Position numbers and translations under genes: made by a program. The notes below the pieces were generated by a model. The model searched no databases. It saw only the letters and a program-made list of their open reading frames with translations, and had not been told where the DNA came from. A stretch of 64,000 bases of DNA from assembly GCA_030685235.1 (NCBI GenBank), contig MU839108.1, forward strand, positions 248,001 to 312,000, written 5' to 3'. Position 1 is the stretch's first letter, and every line of letters begins with the position of its first letter. This DNA comes from Copromyces sp. CBS 386.78. Lineage: Eukaryota > Ascomycota > Sordariomycetes > Sordariales > Sordariaceae. Shown here in pieces: positions 9,610-21,433 of the stretch.

Positions 9610-12464
9610 TTAAACGACGGGGCCAGCCTTGATGACATCCTCAGTAGCCTCGCTCTGGTACTTCTTGAAGTTCTCGAGGAAGAGACCACCGAGCTTCTTG
9701 ACCTCTTTGTCGAAGGAATCGGCACCAGCGGTCCAGGCAGTCTTGGGGTTGAGGAGCTCCGAGGGAACGCCGGGGCAGGTGGTGGGGACCTGGAGGTTGA
9801 AGACCTCGTAGTTCTCGTACTCGACGCCGGCAAGCTCGCCGCTGTGGATGGCGTCGAGGATGGCGCGAGTGTACTTGAGGGGGCAGCGCTTGCCACCCTG
9901 GGCGAAGCCGGCACCAACCCAGCCGGTGTTGAGGAGCCAGGCGTTGGCGCCGTGGTGCTCGATCTTCTCGGCGAGCATCTTGGCGTAGCGCATGGGGTGC
10001 AGGGCCAGGAAGGGCTGGGCGAAGCAAGAGGAGAAGGTCGCCTGAGGCTCGAGAATGCCGTCCTCAGTACCGGCCATCTTGGAGGTGTAGCCGGAGATGA
10101 AGTGGAACATGGTCTGGGCCGAGTTGAGCTTGGAGATGGGAGGGAGAACACCGCGGGCGTCGCAGGTGAGGAGGATGATGTTCTTGGGGTGGTTGGGCGA
10201 CAGGCAGGGGATCTTGGCGTTGGGGATGAACTCGATGGGGTAGGCGCAGCGGGTGTTCTCGGTGAGGGTGGAATCGTCGTAGTCGACCTCGCGGGTATCG
10301 GGGTTGAAGACGACGTTCTCAAGGACGGAGCCGTAGCGGATGGCGTTGAAAATATCGGGCTCCTTCTCGGCGGAAAGACCGATGGTCTTGGCGTAGCAGC
10401 CACCCTCGATGTTGAAGACACCGCGGTCAGACCAGCAGTGCTCGTCATCACCGATGAGGCGACGGTTGGGGTCGGCGGAGAGGGTGGTCTTGCCGGTGCC
10501 GGAAAGACCGAAGAAGAGAGTGACATCGCCATCCAGGCCCTCGTTGGCGGAGGAGTGGAGGGTGAGGATGTTGTGCTTGACGGGGCCCTCGTAGAACATG
10601 ACGGTGAAGACACCCTTCTTCATCTCACCGGCGTACTCGGTACCGAGGATGACCATCTCCTTCTCGGCAAAGTTGATGGCAACGGAGGTAGAGGAAGACA
10701 TGCCCTCAGTGTAACGGTTGGCGGGGAAAGAACCGGCGTTGTAGATGGTGTAGTCGGGGTGGAAGTGCTCGAGCTCCTCACGAGGAGGGCGGATAAGCAT
10801 GTTGCGCATGAAGAGAGCATGGTAGGCGCGGGCGCAGACAACACGGACACGGATGCGGTACTTCTCGTCCCAGCCGGCATAACCATCGACGACGTAGATG
10901 CGATTCCTGGTGTTGAGGTAGTCGATAGCACGCTCGCGGTTGATCTTCCAGACCTGTAGAAAAGAGTGTCAGTAAGTGGTGACGATGAAGGTGGCCACGT
11001 GATCAGCGATCGCCGTTGGCCCGGATGAAAAAGGGGGTTTGGTTGGTGCGGGGAAGGCCCGGTAGTTTGCCGAGCGGGAGCGGGGTGCATTGTGTGAAAT
11101 GTGGAGCCATTTGGCGCCGTGACCGATTCGGGGCAAGCGCTGCAGGCAATGACGACAGGCGGGCAGGGCGGGCAAAGGGACCCCACATGGCGCCAGTGCC
11201 ACTTGCTGCCACCGCTCACGATGACCGAATGACCCCGACTTTGCATGACTTCGTTGACGTGTCATCCAAAGTCGCCAAGAACAATGACATGAAGTCGTGC
11301 TCTGCTTGGCAAAATCCAATGGGTGGAAACGCACCGCAGGCTGCCGACCTCATCGCTGTTCGAGTGCGAAACTGGTCGCGTGCCTGTGCAACCATCCAAT
11401 GCCACTGCCGCCGCCAATGGATGCATTGAGATGGTGGAGTGCAACCGACGCCCGGTCATGCCGAACGGGAAAAAAAGCCAAAGGAAATCGACGAGTAAAA
11501 AGTGCAATCTTTCTTACCTCAGTGCTCATGGGCTTGTTGACAGGTCCCCACCTATTGACCCAACGTGTTAGTAAGTCTGTTATTGTGTCAAAGAAAGCAG
11601 CGGGTTTCGAACGTACCAGATGTCGTTTTCTGACGAAGGCTCCTTGACAACGCGCTTATCTGAGGGAGAACGGCCAGTCTTCTTGCCGGAGTAGGCGGTA
11701 AGAGCACCGCTGGAAGTGATGGCAGTGCCGGTCTCGTAAACGAGGGCATCCTCGTAGAGGGAAGCGACTGAAGGGTTGGCGATCTGCCGAGGGTTAGTTA
11801 TGCGACAGTCAAGCATGATGGCCATTTTCCAAGAGTCCAACTTCGACCCAACAGACGGTGCATATGCAAGCTCCTTCACGTTGATATCGAATGTTGCAGT
11901 CTGAAAAAGGAATTGGCGATGAGAACAGAGGGACGTACAATAGCGACTCTGTCATAGTCGATGTGAGCTTTTTGATGGAGCTCCTCCTCAAGCTCTGTGT
12001 GCTCGACCTGGGGCCTGTTGAAGCCATCGTTAGCATCTTTGTCTAGCCAGCGAGTTGTGTTGCCATGGGGATTGCTCACTTGACACCACTAGGGTGGAGG
12101 TTGGTCTTGTTGACGTTATCGTGGTTGAACACTATTCGATACGAGTCTGGTTAGCGAGGGTGGACTTTTAAAAGTCTGTTGAGCAGCCTGGGCTGCAAGT
12201 GCTTGGGCCGACAGGTGCGCGAAGGATGCTGCAGACGACGATATGACGAAGATTGATCATGAGGGGCCTTGTATGCAAGTTGTATGTGTATGTCTATGCG
12301 TGGGCATTGTCGAGGCTTGAGGGTTGGAAGTTGGGGTACTTGCTGTTGGATGATTTGTTGTTGATGAGGTTAGAAGAATGACCAGATGAGAGAAGTTGCA
12401 CTCGAGGGCCTTTGACGTTGGGATCAGTGTAGGGAGAAGCGGTTCTGATGACGGGGTCGCTCAT
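9610..12464 (-). CDS. acu-6: ATP-dependent phosphoenolpyruvate carboxykinase
   Basis: This is the gluconeogenic enzyme that converts oxaloacetate and ATP to PEP, needed for growth on acetate and other C2 sources (acu-6 in Neurospora, PCK1 in yeast). The last exon (9610-10953) carries the P-loop [14 protein letters not shown], the signature [10 protein letters not shown] and the C-terminus IKAGPVV. Upstream exons are 11518-11551, 11617-11783, 11939-12014 and 12080-12131. Their junctions rebuild [41 protein letters not shown] and [18 protein letters not shown]. The first exon (ATG at 12464, [16 protein letters not shown]) is less certain. The only phase-compatible donor I found is a weak GTCATT at 12382, giving a first intron 12132-12382. 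Intron 10954-11517 is 564 nt against 65-155 nt for the other well-supported introns of this gene. An antisense open frame of 466 residues is a codon-bias shadow. Confidence 0.93.
10954..11517 (-). other. Unusually long 564-nt intron in the PEP carboxykinase gene
   Basis: The donor GTAAGA follows a codon for Glu (PMSTE) and the acceptor CTACAG precedes VWKINRERA. The protein is continuous across it, so no exon is missing. It is GC-rich and sits between highly conserved coding blocks. Confidence 0.8.
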
Positions 12465-13060
12465 GGTACTTATTGTTTTCGATGCGGCGGTTGCAAAGGC
12501 CGGGCGACTGGAAAGCCAAGGGGACGGACTCGGAAGTGGAAACGGTTACGGGCTCGTGGTTGAACGGTGACCAGGGATGCGGGAGCACAGCTGGAGACAA
12601 CGACAAGTAAACTGGAGAAATATCCACTTGGACAGCGTTTAGGTTGAGGATTAGATGATGTGAAGGAGACATGGAATATAAAGACGTGGAGACCAAAGGG
12701 TAGCCGGTGCCCAATCAAGAGTGACGTCTCTGCCTTGAAGTCGCCTCCAACCCCGGAACAGGACCGGGTGTAAGTGGGATCGAACGGGCAGCACGGGGCA
12801 GCACGGGGCAGGACGGGGCAGGACGGGGCAGGACGGAGGCTGACGGAGGCTGAAGGTTGCAAGACGGTATCGATGGTATAGAAGACGGTTTCCTGTTCGG
12901 GCTGAAGACAGTTTCCACGAAGACTTTCCGGAGCCAGGCCTCGCCAACCCCTGCCCCCCCTGCCGTACTTCGGGAATCATCGCGTCGATGCAAAATCAAC
13001 CACAATTAGATTTCCCTGCTGTGAACTGGACACTACCGCATGGCGGTGTTTCATCAGGGG
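12465..13060 (-). promoter_or_regulatory. Upstream region of the PEP carboxykinase gene
   Basis: A TATA-like TTTATATT lies at about 12675-12682 on the minus strand, roughly 210 nt before the ATG. A 10-bp minisatellite follows further upstream at 12786-12855. Transcription start and activator sites cannot be placed by eye. Confidence 0.35.
12786..12855. repeat. 10-bp minisatellite (GCACGGGGCA / GGACGGGGCA)
   Basis: About six to seven tandem 10-bp units: two of GCACGGGGCA, two of GGACGGGGCA, then diverged GGACGGAGGC and TGACGGAGGC. It lies about 320 bp upstream of the PEP carboxykinase start. Confidence 0.85.
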
Positions 13061-16000
13061 TTGCGCCGGCGTGGTTTGAGATGGTTATTGCTGAATTTGG
13101 TCAAGCTTGAGTGTGCTGGCGTGTTGAGATTAGTGCAAGTGTGACTTGTTGGCATGATATCAGCCTTGAAGGTTGTTTTCTGTTGTCGTTGGCTCTTTGT
13201 TGGCCTCTGGAAGCAAAAATGCATTTCAATGTTGGAACGGATAGTCTCCCGCTTCACTCCGTCTTTTTAACTTGCACAGAACTCCAGTGTAGTTGGCGGT
13301 GGTTGACCCGGGACTCGATCATCTCGTCAATATCTTGGCTCCGGTCCGAGACATTCTGTTTTGTGTTGCAATGGCTGCCATTCCGAAGGAAGCAATAAGA
13401 ATTCTTCCATCATGTCGTGCTTGGGTTTCAGTTGAAGGCTGCCCTGGTGTTTGGATTCGTGATTGTACCTTACGCAGCATGTGCAGGCGGATGCATGTAC
13501 GAAGAACGGAAGGAGACGCGGTGAAGGAGAAACGGCCACTGTGTGCACCGGTGTACGGTGGTCGCTGCACCGTTAACACTGGCCTGGCTACCACGACTCC
13601 ACGCCTTGGATGAGCCAGGGGTTAGGGTAACCGCGGTGGGGGCTACAGGGATGATTTGGGCCTGCCAAACCGGGATTCAGAGCAGCGCCTAGCACTGAAT
13701 TATTAGCACTCGTTTTTAGAGGCTGAAGTGGAAACGGAAGTGGAAGCCATGAATTCGGCTAACACTGCTTTTGATCTCTGCTGGGCACATGACACTCTCT
13801 TGAAGGCTTTTACGGTAATTTACGGCTCAAGCCCGTCACCGTAGGTAGTCAAAGTGAGAACGTCTATTTCCCCTGCATTTGGCGCCCGGGATGGAGACTG
13901 ACATGACGATGCCCAAGCCCCAGATGAAGGAATTGAGTCAGAGCGTATCGGCTTGACCGAAGTTCGTCCGTATCTTGTGACGGAGAGCTGCCTGTGTGAT
14001 GGCTTATGCTTGCTTTGACGCTGTCGACTCCCCTCGTGTTCGACTCTTTGATCAGGGCAATACTTACCCCGGAGGATTGAAGGACGAGCCAATCAAGTGG
14101 TAGGAAATTGGGAAGACACCGAGAAGGGAAGAGTTTTGGGATGACGGTATCCGGAGGGCAAAACGCTCGCCAATTCGCGGCTCTGCTGTGATGCAAGTAC
14201 CTTAGGTATTGGTGACTGGCAAGGTATCGCAGGCCAAGAAGTTCGAGATGAAAACCTGGGGCTTGGGAAATGCCCAGCCCTTGGCAGCCTGAATCTCCCG
14301 GATTCGTGTGTGTGTCTCTGTGTCAACAGAAGATCTCAATGCTTGGCATATTCTGGGGAATTCACGATGCCAAGCCGTGATTTTGGGAAAGCCTGACGGT
14401 GTTGAAAAGTTGACTCGAAATTTTTACCCCGCAACAACCCGCATTTTGTGGGCGTGTGGCCCTTTTTCTTCACCCTGGCATTTGTGACTGGAGAATGGAG
14501 ATTTTTACACAGTACGGTAGGTCACCGTCCCCATCCGAGCGGATGTGCGGGACCCCGCCATTTCTATGATAGGAACCACTTCCCATCGCCATGTCATTCC
14601 TGTCTTCATTTCTCGATACGCCTGAACAGAGTCTCTCTCTTGTTTACTTCAGATCGGCCCCAAATATGGAAAGAGAAATACTCCGATAAGTTTTCGGAGT
14701 TGCAATCGGTTCTCTCGTCCCAATCGTATCATCGGGTCAAATCGCAGATATGGAGACGTCGAGGTTCGATAAAGACGGCGTGCTGCTGTTGCATCGCTTT
14801 GAAAAGGTACATGCGTACCTGAATCTTGCCAGCCGTGCCCCGCCCAATGTCACCGCCAGCCCACTTTCGTACATGTCGTTGCCGACGGCATTCCGTCATA
14901 GGTTGACAAGAACCTCGACGGCACCGTTTTGGTGATTTTGTTTTCCTTCCGACATTGCCCGAAACCCCTGGAAAAAAAATTCACCAAAACCGACAAAACC
15001 TTGGGCATGCAGGGCAATCAATATTTCGAGCTTTTCAAAGGTTCAGCTCATTCATTCACACCCTCAGTTTCATGTGGCGTTGGGCCCGACCCGATGTTCG
15101 AAAAGTTCATAAAGTGTCACTGAGATTGTCTCTTGGCAATTTCCCCTCTGGCTGTCGACGTGGTTGATGGTTGGTGATGGAATGTGGTGCACTCTGACGC
15201 AAACCAATGGATCTCTGGGCAAAAACCTGGCCGGCCAAGGCCTGCTTCGAGAACACGGGCAGAACTCTCGGCAGTGTTAGCACATGACTTGCGATGCCTG
15301 GGCAATTGCGCGTGGATTTTTACGTAACTGGGCAACCATGGGAGCCCTCGTGGAAGAAAGTTATTGCTGTCCTTCCATGGAGGCCACTGGAGTGCGATGG
15401 AGTGCAATGGGGTCGAAAACGGAGCCCATGATGGAAACGGTGAAGATGCGAGGTGGGCATGTGATCAACGCTTGAATCTTGTTGTTCGGGAACTATCGTG
15501 TACAGTACAAGGCCCAGGTACCTTGGCTGAAAGGGCATCGGGTCACGAGAACACAGCACGACAACAAAAGAGAAGCGGTAAAGAGGTTTATTTTGGACAT
15601 GGTTTGCAGGCCAATGCATACAAAGCTGAGCTGTGTAGCACCTGGGGTTCTAGACCGACAGAACTCCAAACTTTGCGGGTCACGAGAAAGGGCTTCTGAA
15701 TCACAGCGTCGGGTCACTGTTAGGTTATCATATTCAAACAATTGGTCCCGGTCTTTGGGAATATCGCCAAGCTGCCAATGTGTCAAGACAATGCAGCCAA
15801 GAGAAAGTATGTGGTAATAAGGAAAGAACTTGAACTGTTGAAAAAAAAAGTCCCGAAAGTGTGAAACCTGCCACAAGTTCTCGACGTACTGTACACAGCC
15901 AAGAAAAAATCCACCACCATAGATGGGAAAGGGCAACCAACGAAAGTTGAATGTTACGGAATCGACGACGAGGGCGGAGATTGGCGGGATCGGCCTTGCA

Positions 16001-19000
16001 TTTGCCCTCGTCAGTAAAAGATCTAGACCCCGGCCTTCCCTTGTTCCGGTTTTTCCCATCGTGTGACATCAGCAAGCCCGCCGAGAGTCTCCAGTTAGCT
16101 CCGTTGGGCCGGCTAACTTTTGCTGCACCTTTTCGGCCCCGGTCGCTGACCCCCCTACACTTCTGCCGATCCCCCGACATCCGCCGACAGTTCGATGCCA
16201 ACTTGAACCTCCAAACCCGTGACTCCACTTTCAACATCAACGACACCACAACGACACCGCCAGACTTCACTCCGATTCACTCGACGATACTCGGTGAGCA
16301 GCATTCCAGCTCATTCAAAGACCACAAGCCATTAGTGTCGCGTGCCTTCATACCACATCTACACATTTGTCTCGGGCACAGGATCTCTCAAAAGGGCCGA
16401 GATCTTCCAGGTTCAACCACTACCCCCTTTGGCTCGCTTAGCCAAAGAGCCTGCATCTCCTCTAATCAAGCGATTGACCAGTAACCACTCCAGGACAATA
16501 TCCTGCCGGAAGACCATCGCGGGAGAGGCGTTTACAAGCTTTTCAGGCTGCGGGAGAGTTACATTGCGCCAGTGTGTGATCTCCTATCTCCCGGCCCCAG
16601 GATTTGCGTTCGTCGTTGTTGATAGCGAATTCGACGGGACGAGCAAGCTCAATTTGCCTTGACTCTCGACGAATCGGTATCCAAACATCCGGCCGACCGT
16701 TTTCTTCCACGAGGAGAGCCAGAGCTGCAGGGGAATCTCGTCTCGTGCTGGTCTCCCGTTTCAAGGCCCATCCTATCCAGTGGAAGCTCGTGCGTCTGTG
16801 AACTCAAACCCGAAACCAACCGTGGTTGGGAACTCGCTCGGCGGCGGCTATACCCGCATGATCTGAGCTCAGGTACTGAGCCGTGAACTTCTCTGGGCGT
16901 CTGGGGAAAAAGACGGTTGGTCGTTGGTCTAAGAGGCGAACTTACCCCGGATTGGATGTTATCCATCCCAGTCACCCTGATGACTTGGCTCGTGCCAACC
17001 TGCCAGGGGAAGAAAACGTGGGTTTGGGGAGGGAGAGAGAGATGAACTGGGACCTGCCTAGCTCCATCTTCCTCCCCAGGTTTTCCAAATTGCGAAAGCG
17101 GATTGGACGGGTTGGAGAACGGACGGACTGCTGCTCCAGCCTCCGACCACCTTCGTTGGATCTACCCTCTTATGGCTAGTCCGCCTTTTTCCCGTGTAGG
17201 TGCTCTTTAAGCGGCAAGTAAGATACATACCTCGATACGTTGCCAATGCTTCCGGGCCGGCACACGGGTCCCGGCCTTGTACCCTACACACATCACCACC
17301 GTCCACGTAACGAGTGAGTCCAGTGGTCCATGTTGCATGTTATCCGCCAGTCATTGCAAGCTGCCGAGTCGCTGTTATCCGGGCCACTGTCGATCTTGAT
17401 CGTACTATACGTACTCATATCCTCCGACACTCATCCCTCACTCATTGACACTGATCAACACTGCCGGACACTCGCAGCGTGAAGATGATATTTCCGTTTA
17501 ACCTGTTTCCGGTAGTTACCTCTACCGATGACCACCACTCAAGCTTCATTCATCTGAACTCCGAGATCAACAGGATCATTATCTTCCTTTCAGCTCCGGT
17601 GTAGCTCCGCATGAAGCACATATGAGAATGGCAATAATCCTGTCACTCCTCTCTCGAAATATTCGCTCTTCGTCTACTGCTTTCCTTTCTCACTCACGCC
17701 CACTCCATATCATCCATGGTACGGTAGCTCTCTCCTGTGGGAAAGGCAGCTTACCCTGCCTGTCTTGCTTCCCGTTCATACATTACACCAGGTCGCCAAG
17801 GTGGCCACTCACTCCCCTCTCATCTCACCGCTCATCGTATCGGCTTCTTTCCGCCACCACCAAACTCGCCACCGCTCTACACTATCCACCTGCTGTTTCA
17901 CTCATCCCATCGGATTCATTACCGAACCAAACGGACGGTTCCAGCTGGACCGACGGGACCAACCACCTGGCTTGCCCACTCACTCACTCGCTCACTCATG
18001 CGCTCACTTGTTATGTCCAAGCTTTATCGTAAAGCAGACAAGCTTTCTCGTCAACTGTCCCGGTTGGCTACATATACTCGCCCAGGCCAGGGGCAAGCCC
18101 AACGGTCTCGGCATGGGTTAGGTTATGTCAGGAGAGTAAGGTGAGGCTCTAGGTAGTGGCAAACCGTCGGGTGTGGTCGGCTTATATTTTTTATTTTTTA
18201 TTTTTGAAAAAATAAATAAAAATAAACCCTTTCTTCTCCATGTGTGAGCTGCCATGACAACTGACCATCTCTGGAATAGTACTGGATGAGTGGACTTTGT
18301 GTTTCAGATATTCCACATGAAAAGGTAAAATGACATTCATTCCACTAGTCTCATTCTAAATGGACATGGACAAGGTTTATTCCCTCATGAGAGCATAGGG
18401 GTCGGTAGCATGCTTAGCAACTTGAGTTAATGGAACTTCCTCGAGCAAACAACCTTACGTTTTTACAACCCAAGTGAGGTTCGACATGGAGGGCAGATGG
18501 TTGTGACAGAGTATTACCGGAATTTAAGGGCGCCAGTCATCTTATGGTTGCGTGATTCGGGGATATACATCGCCTCCCGTATGATATAGCAAGTGACCAC
18601 CCTACCAAAGTAATTAGTTGATCGCTATAAAGAAACATATATTAAGCCTTACACTTGTTCTTTATGTAACTGAGTGCAATCATAGACCCCCACGCTCCCT
18701 GCTTGACCACTCCCGGAACTATCCATTTTGGCATCAACAACCCTGCCGTCTTAGTAACTACCTTTTCTGTAGTCTTATATACATACAGTTCAATACACGG
18801 TGACTCTTACTCGAGGTTACCTATCGACGCAAAAGCCCTGGGATCTTCTCAATGTCACTATCGTGAAACCATATGGGCAAGTAAAACCCGTGCTGTAGGT
18901 CAGGTGGCTGGGGATGATCTCTGGCCCTCAAGTTGGCAAAACAGAGCCACGAAGCTTTTGCTCGTACTGGTCCAGATCCGTGCCAGGTAGGTACCTGAAT

Positions 19001-19051
19001 GACAAGAGGGCGTTTACTTTTACACCAACCACGTAACATCATCGGCGGGTC
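13061..19051. other. About 6 kb without a supported gene
   Basis: No open frame here has an ATG, coding-like composition and recognisable motifs together. The longest (for example 15493-16059 on minus, 15951-16484 on plus, 17622-18144 on plus) overlap each other on both strands and read as translated promoter or leader sequence. The stretch 16000-18100 is CT-rich with CCACCACC and TCACTC runs, like long fungal 5' leaders. An AT-rich inverted repeat lies at about 18180-18228. A non-coding transcript or a long regulatory region is possible. Confidence 0.5.
18180..18228. repeat. AT-only imperfect inverted repeat
   Basis: T-rich left arm (TTTTTTATTTTTTATTTTT), a single G, then an A-rich right arm (AAAAAATAAATAAAAATAAA). 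It could form a hairpin or act as a terminator or nucleosome-free element. Confidence 0.45.
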
Positions 19052-20080
19052 CTACCTCTTCCGCGTAGCAATGATCCAGTTGACTTTCCCAAGGGGCCAC
19101 ATGAAAGATTTGTTTCCGCTCTTGAGCTCCCATTTCTCGATCTCGGCGGGGCCGCCCTCGGCGCCACAGGTGCGCAGAAGATGCGCTACCTCCTCGGGGG
19201 TGCGCGTGCGCAGGGCGCTGACGATGCCGTCGCCAACCAAAACGAAGGGGAGCACCGGGATGAGGTACGTGAAGACGAGCGTCCAGGGCGAGTGCCAGAC
19301 GCAGAGGGCGTAGTATGGCGCGAGCAGCAGGATGCCAATACCAAAGAGGATGGGCGGCAAAAGACCGGGAAGCGTACGGTCCTGCAGCTCAAAGATGCCG
19401 AACCCGTCGCTGGTCTCGACCGTGTTCTTGAGGATGTCTCGCGCCAGCGGGTCGTCGAAGTGGTGGAAGGCTAGGTTGAAGAGGCGAAAAACCTTCTTGC
19501 CTTTGTCCTTGTATTGCCCGACCAGGTCGGCGGGCGCGTTGGCGGCGTCGACAGGGTCGGAGACGTAGCTGAGGCGGGAGCTTTCGGCCGCGGCCTTTTC
19601 CCAGTCGGGAACGTGCGGGTGGAGGTCCGTGAGGACGAACTGGACCCCTTCTTTTTCGTTTTGTTGGGAGGAGGGCGGGAGGGAGGCGTTTAGATGGCGC
19701 TCGATCGAGGGCGTGGGACCGCCGCCGCCGGCGCAGAAGTCGATGAAGACGTGGTCGAAGACGGCTTGGCCGAGGGTGTCGGAGAGGAGGTTGGCGACTG
19801 TTTGGGCTGGGGATCGGGCTTGGAGGAAGGGGATCTGGAGCGAGAATGGACCATGTGTCAGTTACAGTGCTATAGTGGAATCGAGAAGAGGGATATGTTT
19901 ACGTGTGTTGTCCAAGCTAATGTCAGAGCTGCTTGGACTTTTGATCGAAACCACGGGGGGAACCTTGGTGGCGGGCAAAGATTGTCAGTTGTCGCCACGC
20001 TCTTCAACCGTACTCAAGGGAACTTACCACGGCTGGTCGTCGATCTCAAACAGATGGATACGGGGGAGTAGAGGCGCCAT
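19052..20080 (-). CDS. SAM-dependent methyltransferase-like protein with membrane segments
   Basis: Three exons on the minus strand (19052-19834, 19903-19963, 19964-20027 being intron 1, and 20028-20080) encode 298 residues. Intron 1 starts GTAAGT and ends CCAAG. Intron 2 (19835-19902) starts GTAAAC and ends CTCCAG. The joined N-terminus reads LFEIDDQPW|FPPWFRSKV and WTTH|IPFLQARSPAQ. Near residues 70-85, IDFCAGGGGPTPSIE matches motif I of class I SAM-dependent methyltransferases, followed by an FVLTDLHPH-like acidic motif. The C-terminal half has two hydrophobic segments around residues 195-240 (PPILFGIGILLLAPYYAL and LVFTYLIPVLPFVLVGDG), so it is probably membrane-attached. The family occurs as uncharacterised proteins in filamentous ascomycetes. 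The substrate is unknown. Confidence 0.75.
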
Positions 20081-21433
20081 GGTGTCTTGTGTCTTTTTAA
20101 ATGTCAAGGTTTTGTTCTCTAGGGTGATATTGGTGTCCCAAACGACAAGAAGAAGAAGAGTGGCAACGGCTAGATACTGGGGGGTTTATCGATATGGTAG
20201 AGCATGAGCCCAAGCACGTCAATGCAGATGACGGCACGAGAACCTAGCGGCGCGGATAGCTGTCTCCACATCAACGGGAGCTCTGCAAAGAGCTCTGCAC
20301 CTCAGCTCCCTTCCGGTGCAATGGATGCCGTACGTATAAACTCGCAAAAAAGATTCAAGTGGGATTGAAGGTAACGCGTGAAGCTCCTCGTCTTTTTGCG
20401 GGTTATTTCTGACAATTTTGGCACTGCAGCTTTGTCGCGTTCGTGTGCCAGTCCAGCGCATGTGAAAGGGCGACCGAGATGATGATGTCAATGATCTCCA
20501 GCGAACTTTATTTATCCAAACTCAATTGTTGTGGATAGGACACCCCCGTCTCTCTACCCGCATGCGCAGGTACACAGGTACCAATGCACACTGGGTAAAT
20601 GGACAGTGCATCTTTCCTCATCTCCGTTAGCGCAATGCGATTTGTAGCTTGCGTTACAACCAAGTAGGTAGTTTGGAGGTTTGCGCAGTGACAAATATTT
20701 TGGTCGCAATGTCGGATATCTGAAACCAGATGGTCACTCTTTCTTGAATGTCAGAAGTGATGGTTTTCTCCCTTATGTGGGCATGTAAAGCCCTGAGAGA
20801 CGGATACTTTAAGGAAGGTGTGGTTTGTAGACATGGTAGGATTGTGCTCAGAGAAGACTCTAACAGGTATCCACATAACCAACACTCACTTCAGTTATCT
20901 CAATAACACCCACTATCGCCAACCGCCAAACACTGTCTTCCTAGCCGATTAGAACAGTCCTTTGCAGCGGCGGGGCAAGCCGCTATCGAAGCTTCAGCTG
21001 GGATGGATGAATGCATTGCATTGTTTTCGGGACACTGCAATCGCCTGCAAGGGTTCACAGTTGGGATGTTTCTTGATCTTACGACTCTTGTAGGTTGGTT
21101 ACGCCGCGGCCTGATTGTCTTTCCGTGCATGGATGAAACTCCCGACCTCCCTTCGCTGCTTCCCAAGTTCCTCTTCCACAACGAACGAGATAAACAAGAT
21201 TTTAGTTACTTCTGCGGCCATGTATCAACACATTTTGTGAGCGACTGGAACGCCATCCCCTTCAACCCTCTAGAACTCGTCATTCATTCGTGAACGGTTT
21301 CGACCATTCATACGGCAACGCGCTGTCACGTTCCTTGACAAGTCGCAGTCCGATCATCCACCTGGCCCATTCTCAGGAAGAGCCCATGAACCCATCCTTG
21401 CTACGACATCACCACCATACTTCAAATCCTACC
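20081..21433. promoter_or_regulatory. Divergent intergenic region
   Basis: About 1.35 kb between the methyltransferase-like gene (-) and the P450 gene (+), so it carries both promoters. AGGTACC occurs near 20576. No gene is supported. Confidence 0.5.

Noticed and set aside
9559..10959. 466-residue open frame on the plus strand opposite PEP carboxykinase
   Set aside because: It starts at a non-coding-like ATG in the 3' flank, is antisense to a certain enzyme gene, and its Gly/Val/Leu/Glu composition is the mirror of biased codons.
13619..13640. Telomere-like TTAGGG
   Set aside because: A single copy of the hexamer in ordinary intergenic DNA.
15951..16484. 177-residue open frame as a gene
   Set aside because: The translation is leader-like, has no motif and competes with an equally long frame on the opposite strand.
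17622..18144. Two overlapping open frames of about 135 residues as a gene
   Set aside because: They use different frames over the same CT-rich DNA and end in a low-complexity region; nothing distinguishes either as coding.
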